Source: Macrosoma leucophasiata (taxonomy: Eukaryota > Arthropoda > Insecta > Lepidoptera > Hedylidae). From it: DNA of 64,000 nt. The position numbers and the translations under genes are program-made. The notes below the pieces were generated by a model. That model was not told the DNA's origin, searched no databases, and saw nothing but the letters and a program-made list of their open reading frames with translations. The stretch is from contig JAWQUS010000020.1 in assembly GCA_036365455.1 (NCBI GenBank), forward strand, positions 4,995,001 to 5,059,000, in the 5' to 3' direction. Every line of letters begins with the position of its first letter. Positions within the stretch are counted from its first letter, which is position 1. Shown piece by piece: positions 33,441 through 43,800 of this stretch.

Positions 33441-33798
33441 AATTGTTTGATATTATTTCGCATTAACACATGCTTGTGAAATATATTTTATTTTTAAAGA
33501 AAAATGGAAAGAAAAATTTGACTTCAGGCGAGGCTCGAACTCGCGACCTACTGGGAATCTAGTCCAGCCGCTCTTCCAATTGAGCTACTGAAGCCCTGCC
33601 CGATTTGTCAAATCTTTCTAGATGGCGCTACTGCTACCATAAAAAGCAATGCAATAGATGTGAAGGAAAGATTTGACCAATCGGGCAGGGCTTCAGTAGC
33701 TCAATTGGAAGAGCGGCTGGACTAGATTCCCAGTAGGTCGCGAGTTCGAGCCTCGCCTGAAGTCAAATTTTTCTTTCCATTTTTCTTTAAAAATAAAA
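33441..33798. mobile_element. Palindromic tRNA-like doublet with 13-bp target duplication
   Basis: Arms 33,484-33,618 and 33,666-33,800 are inverted complements with one mismatch in 135 bp. Each holds the tRNA-like sequence (minus at ~33,593-33,520, plus at ~33,687-33,762), followed outward by AAATTTTTCTTTCC, a possible Pol III stop. A 43-bp lead precedes the left arm only. TATACTCCGACAT occurs at 33,428-33,440 and 33,799-33,811, consistent with a target duplication in the LTR-like repeat. The anticodon loop CTAGATT lacks a matching tRNA type, and the anticodon stem has an A-C mismatch. These points argue against a working tRNA. Confidence 0.75.
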
Positions 33799-33811
33799 TA
33801 TACTCCGACAT

Positions 33812-34350
33812 GTTCATATAATTGGGTGTGGGAAGTTCTTCTTTTAAGTTGTAATAAGTCCATAAGGTCCAACGTTGCCCCTGGGAATCTTCAAATTATA
33901 CTTTAGTGAGAGTGAATAGGTTATTCTAGACCAACGCGATTTTCGGCTACATCTCCATCTTCCGTCAAATGAAATTGTGTGCATTGGGGCCAAACCACCA
34001 TTTAATGTGGTTAATGTAATGAAAAATATAATAGTAAAGAAAATATTAGGTACTACTTACTCCATTCTAAAGGACGGAAAATACCTAGATCTTCGATAAT
34101 ATAAGAGACAGGTAGTGGGTACATACTTACCTGTATGCACAGATCAATCAGGCTCCTGTATGTAAAGATAGTTGATATTTTCATAAAAATTTAGATGCTC
34201 TATTTAATTATTCTTTAGATTATACATTTTCTTTTGAATCGTGGCAAATAAATACAAAGATAAAAGTAACATATTTATATATTTTTTTTAACAATTCTCA
34301 AAAATAATAGCAATACATTCCAATCACAATTTTTTAAACAATAACTTACA
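33812..34350. other. Intergenic, nothing recognised
   Basis: AT-rich sequence downstream of the pyruvate carboxylase stop, possibly partly its 3' UTR. A TTTAAT (minus ATTAAA) lies near 34,203, but no poly(A) site can be assigned. Confidence 0.35.
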
Positions 34351-34359
34351 CTTATAGGC

Positions 34360-34508
34360 TGGGTTGCACCAAGATTTTTGTTAAAGTTATTCTAACATTT
34401 CACATTTAAAGAAATCTGTTAAAGTAAGAGAAGGATGTGAAATATTACATATTCTCTGGTGAAATGTTACAATAGCTTCAACAAATATCTTGGTGCAACC
34501 CAGGCTTA
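34360..34508. mobile_element. Palindromic MITE, GCCTGGGTTGCACCA family
   Basis: GGCTGGGTTGCACCAAGAT to ATCTTGGTGCAACCCAGGC. The centre is partly deleted. It lies about 330 bp past the pyruvate carboxylase stop. Confidence 0.7.
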
Positions 34509-34700
34509 GTGTAGATAACTAATAAGGGATCGCGATTGACATATAAAAAAGTACAAATTTCTCAAAAATACTGATTTATAAATAAATATAATTGCACTTA
34601 CATACTTTATCAAGATATGTCATAATTATTCCTAAGCTATTTTTAGAACATTTTTCTTCGTCTTATGTACTTCACTCTTACTTACAACTAGAGTAGGTAG

Positions 34701-34736
34701 CTCACAGAATAGATAAATAATTATCTATTCCGTGAG
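34701..34736 (-). repeat. 16-bp-stem hairpin after the pyruvate carboxylase stop
   Basis: CTCACAGAATAGATAA pairs with TTATCTATTCCGTGAG across a 4-nt loop, with one mismatch that becomes a wobble in RNA. It lies 106 nt downstream of the stop codon, probably in the 3' UTR. Confidence 0.6.
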
Positions 34737-34841
34737 TTAACTAGACATTGGCTTTAAAATAATTTAACTTAGGAATATTAAGTACTTACATATTTTCTAA
34801 ATTAAGTAGGTAAAATTCATTCTAAAAATATAATTTTTCTA

Positions 34842-37800
34842 TTACTCTATAATACAGATTAGATCGTCTCCTTCTAATTTTTGTCCATTTGCAATGGCTA
34901 TGTGTTTAACTACACCCATTTTTGGAGACTTCACAATCATTTCCATTTTCATAGCCGATAGAACTGCTAACGCTTGACCCTTTTCTACTCTCTCGCCTTC
35001 CTGTATTCTTAGAGCTGTAAAAAACAGTTATATGGATCAGTACTACTACACTGGGGTCCTGGGTTCGACTTCCGGTTCGGGGACTAACAGAGATAACGGG
35101 GTAAAATTCTTTATCTCTTGTTCTATTGATATTTTCCCATTTTCTGAAAGTTGCCCAGTCCGAGTTTGGTAATGTGCCCGGAGATGTCAACAGGCTCGCC
35201 ACCTATTAAATGCGCCAAAAAGTAACCGGCGAATCGTGGGTGTTTGCATGTATGCTTTAATGCATGCGTTTGCCTCTGCCTACTTTTTCGGGGATTATAG
35301 GCGTGAAGTTAAAATATAACCTCCGACAACAATTTCGATAGGTGGTCGTGGTCTGAACCAGTGTATAACCTAAATATTCCTGATACGTTTAGGACAAAAA
35401 GTTTTGGAATCGGATTTAACCGAATACGTAATAAAACTTAAAGTGATTATAGGGTCCTAACCAGTTACTTGTTACATAGCTAAGTATAAGTAACTGGTTA
35501 GGTTAATATAAATTGATAGTCTTCAAAATGTTAATTACAATTACCTACATGAAAAAGTATCGTTTGTACTCACACAAAACTGTACCAGGTATAGCAGCAC
35601 CTATTTGATTGGGATCGCCTTTCACAGCCTTCGGATGCATTTTCATTTCCTGTGAATAATAAGCCATCTCTATACTGTTCTACAATCTCTGTGGTACTTA
35701 ATTATTATGGGACCATACATTACCATCTAACCGGAATACGAATTTGCTGAAAATTAACATTTGGCGGCAGAAAGATTAGATGGTCTCTACGCCCCCAAGG
35801 ACTCGAGCCCTACAGTTGATCTATACCACCAGTTAGTCCTTATATATCGGTTGGGGAAAAAGTTTCTTCGCATTTTTTAAGGTAATTCAAAACATTTTTT
35901 AATATAGTTTATTTAAATTTAACTAAAGTATGTATGTATCATTTTGTTTGATAACCTTTTGCCATCTTGTAGGTAGGGACATGATCCCATTGCTATAAAA
36001 ATTTTGGGACTTCTCATCAAAATACCGCGACAAGTGGATTTGGCAGTCCTCTCGTGATGTTAACCTAACATTGCATAAAGAATTCTGAAGAGATCGAAAC
36101 AGGTGGAAATCTGAAGGTGCAAGGTCAGGACTATACGGAGAATGCATTAACACCTCCCAGCCAAACTCTCTTAATTTTTGCTGAGTGGCTAGGCTATAGA
36201 TGTGTGAGGTCTAGCGTTATCATGATGAAACACCACACCCCTTTTGTTGATCAATTCCGGCCGCTTTCTCTCAACTTCTTGCTTTAATCTCATCAGTTGT
36301 TCGCAGTAGAGTTCAGAATCGATAGTCCTGCCTGGTGGTAAAAGCTCATAATGAATAATGCCCTTCCAATCCCACCACACACACGACATCACCTTATTGC
36401 GAGTTATTCCGGGTTTCGCCACAGTCTGTGAAGCCTGACCGGCCTTTGACCACGACCTTTTTCGCACGTTCTTGTCGTACGTGGTCCACTTTTCATCACC
36501 AGTTATCAGCTTCTTCAAAAATGATTCGGTTTCATTACGTCGTAATAAAGAATCACAAATGAGTACACGGTTCATTAGGTTTCTTTCAGTGAGCTCGTGA
36601 GGTACCCAAAAATCGAGCTTTTTTTTGTACCCAGCTTTTTTCAAATGCGCCAAAACTGTTTTGTGATCAATTCTCAGTTCTTCAGCTACGTCGTAACTAC
36701 TGATATATCGATCTTGCTCCACTTTTTCAAAAATGGCATCCATTTTATCCGTAATAGGGCGACCAGAGCGAGGTGCATCTTTGACATCAAAATTTTCGGA
36801 TTGAAAACGCTTAAACCAAATTTGTGCTACTCTCACAGACACTGCACTAGGTCCATAAACATCGCAAATTATTTTCGCGGCTTGCGTTGCATTTTTACCT
36901 TTTCTGTAGTAAAATTTTAAAATGTATCGAATTTCTTAATTAGATTTACTCATCTTGACAGTACGAAAAACAAATGAAAATCACACATTTGCCTAATTTG
37001 AATTTGGAATTATGTTCTTTAAAATTTTAACTTTAAATGATACCAAAACCAGCCAGATACAAATACTACAGCCAAAGAGATTTTATTACAAGTTCATACA
37101 TACTATAATGCGAAAATACTTTTTCCCCAACCTATTATATTAAGTTACCTTGCTAGCGTTCTCATCGCGTATGAAGACGGAGCGCAGCTGCCCGTTGAGC
37201 TCGAAGAACACCTCCCGCTCGCCCGCCGCCGTCATCTCGTCCGACACCGCCAGCGTCTTTATATCCAGTGTCTTGCCGCGTTCGATCTTCACTTCTATCG
37301 TTTTGCCTATCTGCAATAAAACAGATACTAGCTTATTCTCGAGGCTTCATCTGGGTGGAATTCTTACACCTAGAAATTTTCGTCCCCTATTTTTCAACCA
37401 ATATTCTTAAAAGCGGTATTATAATTCGGTACAATTGAACAAAGTTTCAAAAAAGAAAATCAGCAATTTTTTTCTTCATACGTACTTTGCACTGCACGCC
37501 TTATTTCACCATCTTAGAGAATGGATTTCGAAAGGTCTCTTTATTATCCCTATCTTTGTAGTTATAAGTCAGCCTCCTAGGTCCAAGGGTTTAGGGTGAG
37601 CAATTGTAGGCATGAATATATCAATCAGTGAATAAAGTCCTTCTTTTTATGTACCTACAGATGTAGTGAGTGCTAATAGAATCTGTATTACAACCAAGAC
37701 TGAAGCTCAGAACTAAAAAGAAAAGTCATAAAAAGGAAAATATGGGAAGACAACATTATGATATCTAGTAATAATACTTAAAGCTTTTGGTTAAAAACAT

Positions 37801-40800
37801 AGATTTATCTAACGAAGTAGTATAATAAATCTATGGTTAAGAACTACCAATGATTATTTATACAAATCGTTCTAGATTTCTACCCAGTTGAAGTAAGCTA
37901 TTTAATAGTTATCTTCGACAAATTTAATAAAAGCCCTTACCTTAGGTCCCACAAGGAATGTTTTCGTATCAAGATGTTTTACTGGACCGTATTGCTCTCG
38001 TATCCTGAAGAAATCGTTTGCCACTTGAGGATAGATCGCCGCACACATTACGTCCTTATCTGTAATCTTTGAAAAAATATTGAGAAAACAATTCGTCTTT
38101 ATTCAATAAATCACAGCCTATTCTGTAACTCAATAAAAAGTTAAATTAAATTATCATCTATTTCAATTTATACCTATGAACAGACCTTCGCATAAGTTTC
38201 CATTAGTTCTTTCTTCAATTTGTCGAAATCTAACGGCGGCAGTTCTTGACCGAGTCGTTTATCAATTTTAGGCAAATCCTTGATCACTTTCGATCTGAAA
38301 AACGATTATCCTTTTCTATAGAAATTTGATGAAACCTCGACACATGCTTTGAAGCTAAATGTTTAACCGATAATGTCTGGCTAACTAATATACAAACCGT
38401 AATGGTTCAGGAAAACCTCCATGGGGTAAACCAATAGCTCCCTGTAAGAACTCCACAACAGAATTTGGAAAAGATAATTCTTCGGCTTTTTCTTCGATAT
38501 CGTGTGCAGTCAAATTGTTCTGAACCATAAATTGTGCGAGATCGCCAACGACTTTCGATGAAGGAGTAACTTTTATTATATCCCCAAGTAAAAGGTTCGC
38601 TTCTCTGAAATATGTATAATTTCTATGAATTTCACAAACAACACAAAGTACTACACTAGATCATTTACGTAAACTGGATTTCCACACGTAATAAAACTAA
38701 AATTTTTGCTGATGCACATAATTGCTTAGGACTCTTAACAATATAAAAAAGTATTTTAGCTATATATTCTCACCTGTAAGCCTTCTTGACCTTTTCAAAC
38801 TGACTTTCAAGTCCCAACGCATACGACTGGAATTGCAAATTTGTGTATTGCCCGCCCGGTATCTCGTACAGATATACGTCAGCATTACCAGACTTCAAGG
38901 TAGCTGTGCACTCAAACGGACCGTACAGTGTACGCGTTTGTTCCCAATATGAAGAATATTCAGAAATTTTCTGGAGAGGTATACCTGTTGAAGATTATAA
39001 GTGGTATTTTAAGATCATTTTTAAATTTGAAGGCATAAATTTACTTGTTATCTGTACGTTTTCCTTCTTCCACACGAGCATTCGTTTTCTGACAGTACCT
39101 CATGGTTTTTGCCATATTACCGCGCAGTTTATGTGAAATACTGTAAATACGTCCATAGAAACACATAGGTACGCCACTAAACGGGATCCTGCATGGTACC
39201 GAACATCTGACAGTGTGAATGCGCTGAACACTTCGATGCCCGGTGTCCGGGTCAGTGAATCTTATTTTCTAATACTTGTATAAAATTCTCGTGTTTATAA
39301 CAATACTCCTTCAAAACAGCTTGACCAATTAACAAGATTATACACTTTTATATCATGTTGATTACTCCGCTGACTAGTGAGGCCTGACATAGCATCTACA
39401 GCAACAACTGCAATATCAGCACCGGACTCTGCGCTGGCTAACATAGTAGCCACTCGTGTGTTGCACATTCACGTGAAAGGAAACAGAGAACACAGTATGT
39501 AATCAAATCAATATTTCACTTACCGATATTAAATTCCAGGTCTTCTGGCAAGGCTATAGTGTCTATACTCGGCTGGTACGTCAGAAACGACGTAACATCT
39601 ACAGCACGCTACATCTTTAAGAAGCTCCTCGTATCTTGCGTTTTATGAGAGTGGAAATTTCGAGGATATAGTAGGTACCTATATGGTCAAGATTAAGACA
39701 AGGTCCAACTTACCAGTATCAAGCGGTCCATCTTGCAACAAAGCAGCTATCGTGCCCATACTCGGCTGACTAGTGAGGCCTGACATAGCATCTACAGCAA
39801 CATCTACAACATCAGCGCCAGCCTCCGCACTGGCTAACATAGTAGCCACGCCAGCGCCACTAGTATCGTGCATATGCATGTGGATGGGAACATCAGGGTG
39901 TTTGTCCCGGATCGCTGTTATTAATAACCTAGGTGCAAAGGTGCACATCGAATTAATCGTGGTAGTCGTTGGCGCGTTGATGAAATCAGAAATAAGTTAA
40001 ATTCAGTCGACTTTGACTTGAAAGTGGCGATTAAGCGTGCAGTTCGCATTGTTGATAAAATAACAGACTAAATGAATTCAAAAGTAGATGAAAAATATAC
40101 ATACTAGGGGCTTATAATCTTTGAGGTCATCAAAAAGATCATCTCGATATTCCTTTTAGGTTCCGAGAAATTCGCAGACAAACATACATACACTTATTAA
40201 AATCAGCACGCTTGAATAGATCATCTTGCTCAAATATTAGCCAACAATATCATGTAAGATACATGTCGAACTGATTAACTCCTTTTTGAAGCCGGTTAAT
40301 AAAATAGACTTGGACGAAAAAAAGAAGATAAGGCAACGATGAAACAAATTCTAGCTTAAAGCTTAATAACCATCGCAATAGAGAACGTCTTCTACCTCGC
40401 CAAGGGGACGTAGGATCTTAAGTATTTAAAGTGTAGTGCTTTAGTGCTTAAAGCGATTATAATCACAAAAACATACTTAGCTGCTTGTGGTTTAAGTAAC
40501 CCTGCCATGTCCTTGATAGCCAGAATATGAGTACCAGCTTTTATAATCTCATCGGCTAGATCCAAATAATATTTAAGATTAAACTTATTTTTGTGCGGAT
40601 CAGACACATCTCCAGTGTATGATATAACACCTTCAATCACTCCACCGGCCTTTCCGACTGCGTCCATGCCGAGAGTTATGTTAGGAAGGTAGTTCAGAGA
40701 ATCGAAAACATGAAAAATATCAATTCCAGCTTTAACCTGAAAAAATAACATAATTACACTTTTTAGGGAACTCGAGGATTAAACATTTTAACTCATGTCA

Positions 40801-43800
40801 GAGAATATTAAAACGATCCTCTAAAATTAATTGAATTATTGTTATTAGCACTGAGTTGAGAAATAATTTGTTTACGTACATGACCTTTTATTTGAGCCCG
40901 CGGACGGCTTAATATTGTATTAGTATTCGGTTGATGGATAAATTATAAATGGACTCTATTCAAAATAATATGTCAGTGCCTACTCAATTCATAATTGGTA
41001 AACAAAAATAATATTTGATGCTCTTTTTTTAAGTATTGATATCTTTCGTAATTATTTGATAGTTTTTACGAGTTGATATGAAGGAAGAGTAAAATTGGTC
41101 GCCCAATATTTCAATGCAGAACAGAAACATACCGCCATATCACAAAATTTGTAAACAACGTTATCTGGATAGTTGCTGTATCCGACAGTATTTGCGCCTC
41201 TAATTAACATTTGGAAGGGGATATTGGGCATCAGCCGTCGAAGTTCCTCAAGCCGTTCCCAAGGACATTCGTAAAGAAACCTGTAAAGATAATGCCGTAT
41301 ATTAAAAATTCTAGATAAAACCAAACATCTGTATGATTAATCCGAACGTATTGGAACATTATAATAAACATTTATTAAAGCTGGCCACTTAAAACATTTT
41401 GTATTATGCATTTGCAATGAAAAACTAGTGTATACATATTTGCAGATCGTCTGCATAGAGATGATAGAATAGAGAGAAAATGTATATAATAATTATGTTG
41501 GCAAATAGTCCGTCAAGATAGAAAATAATAGAGGAGACAAAATGCCACCTTGTGCGACACCAACAGTTGTAACACTCAAAGTCGAAAAAAAATCTAGAGC
41601 CTTTATACGACTGACGTTCGTACAAGGAATCACCCAGTCAATTGTCGATGAAGATATTATAAATAGAGAATACACATAACAAATGACAATCTTAGTACTT
41701 TAATATATTTCACTCGCATGTGTTGTAACCAAAATTAGAATATAAAGGAGTCGGTTAAATATATCAATGATAACTGGTAATTATCAAAGACTTTGGACAA
41801 GAAAGGTAAGAAATATTTAAGTCCATAAGTTGATAAAGTTAAAGAGAAGGTTGTTTCAATTTTTCCAAAGAGTAAGAAAGACACCAGTCGAGATACGGTA
41901 GTTTAAAATGGAAGTAAATACGAAATACAACCGACAGAAGCCAAATTTATTATATCGACTGTATATACATATTTTAAAATCAAATACGATTGATGTGACG
42001 CTCCATGCTCGACTTAGGAACTTGCCGTGAAGATAAATGTCAATATAACAGTTCGATTAAATATTTAAATGTACTGTAGGCTCTTAGTAGAATAAATAAA
42101 ATATTTATCAGGATAAATAACATACACATACGTAAGCCCATAACATAGTGAGTAGGCTACCGATCTTTACCTGAGAGCAACATCAAAAGTAGCTCCTCCC
42201 CAAGTTTCAACAGCGAACAGGTTGTTAAAATTATGTGCTACATATGGAGCTATCGGCACTAAGTCCTTGGTCCGAACACGAGTTGCCAATAAAGATTGAT
42301 GAGCATCCCTGAAAGTAGTGTCCATAAAAAGCAGACCTTGGTGTTGGCGGATAGCTTTCACGAATGCCTCTGGCCCACCTTCATTTAGTATCTTTTTGAA
42401 GCCGCTTGGTGGTTCGACTCCTGTGGGTAAAATTTGAACCATTTTAGCTTTTCAATGAAGTCAATTGATTTTCATGATTTGATGAACTATATTGCCCAAA
42501 ATCCATGCTGTAATTAGCGAACATAGCGTAAAAGATCTTACTCCCTAATCTACTTAAGAAGTACCTACATGATTAAGCCGTCCCGTAATTTGTAAAACAG
42601 TCTCGGATTTCAGAGTAGTGTTCCTCATTAAAAATGCGTCCCATCCAAAGTCTCGCAAAACGTTGGACGAGACCCTTATTCTTTCATACAGACAGACATA
42701 ACCACACGTATCTGTGGATGGTCGGCAAGGTAGGAACATATTTCCATGTCCTTCCTTATCATAACACACGACAACATTTATATGTTGTCGTGTCACGCAT
42801 ACATTTTGCAGAAAATTGGGCACCTTATACATACATGATTCTCAGACTAAAGCAATCGATCGTAAACTGAAAGAATTACCTTGGGGAACAGATGGAACAG
42901 TGGGCACAACATCTGAAGGTGGTATTTTGGTAACCAATGGTGTGGCTGGTCCATTGACAAGAACATGACCAAGATAATTGAGAAGTTTCTGAGCTCTATT
43001 CCTTGGTGAGTTGAATTGGAAGAGTTCTGGGTGTTCATCTATGAAGTAAGTGTCCACGGCACCTATAAAAAATATAGGATTTATTTATTTAACTGTCACG
43101 TTTTATTTTTCTGACATGGGAGTGAATAAATGACACTGAAATAAATTAAAGAAAAAATGGAAAATAAAATTTGACTTCGGCGGAGATTGCACTTACTAAA
43201 TCTGAATATCTGAATTAATTAATCAGCCGCCACCACTAAGCCCCATATCCAATCGATAACGTCGATTCGACTTAATCTATTCAGTGAAGGTTTTCGGCTT
43301 TATCACTAACTAGCGGCCCGCCCCGGCTTCACTCGGTTGCGACGTTGCCTACCCTCTCCTATTCATCGAACCTGCGACCTCAGGATAACCAGTCCAGTTC
43401 GATTCCTGTCCGTAACCAAATTTTTCTTTCCGTTTTTGCCTTAATTTCTAATATTAAAATAGTATATTGTATAGATTAATATAGATTAATTAATTAGGTA
43501 AGATACTATCATCGATCACACAACACAGGTTCTATCGTCGAGGGACATGTGTTTTAAATATTGACACCTTATATCCTTCACCTACAACATTCAATCTTAC
43601 TCTCGAAATGTAAATTCATAGTTACCAGAAATAAATTTCTTGTTTTCTAACAAGTTGAGTAGAAATTGTATATTCGTTTTCACTCCTCCGATTCGGAAAT
43701 CTCGAAGCGCGCTGTTCATCTTTGCAGCTGATGATTGGAAGTCTTCACCGTGGGCAATGATCTACGCAGATAGGTGTGACTGTATTTTATAAGAAATCAA

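Larger units (their letters stand above)
34842..37310 (-). other. PC: Pyruvate carboxylase: biotinyl (BCCP) region (exons 21-23)
   Basis: Exon 22 gives [16 protein letters not shown] and exon 23 [19 protein letters not shown]. The lysine of AMKM is residue 1145, the biotin attachment site. The last residues are DDLICIIE before TAA at 34,842-34,844. Exons 21 and 22 are separated by an intron that is nearly all mariner. Confidence 0.92.
38186..42420 (-). other. PC: Pyruvate carboxylase: carboxyltransferase region (exons 13-19)
   Basis: [16 protein letters not shown] in exon 13 gives the metal-binding Asp573 and substrate Arg572. [16 protein letters not shown] is in exon 14. [13 protein letters not shown] in exon 15 holds the lysine that is carbamylated in the family (Lys742 here). 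[12 protein letters not shown] in exon 16 gives the metal ligands His772 and His774. [14 protein letters not shown] in exon 18 holds the catalytic threonine (Thr909). Numbering runs one ahead of the human enzyme throughout. Confidence 0.92.

Noticed and set aside
39524..39616. Mutually exclusive alternative exon of pyruvate carboxylase
   Set aside because: It lacks the metal-binding histidines and has no convincing acceptor. Splicing it in would remove catalytic residues.
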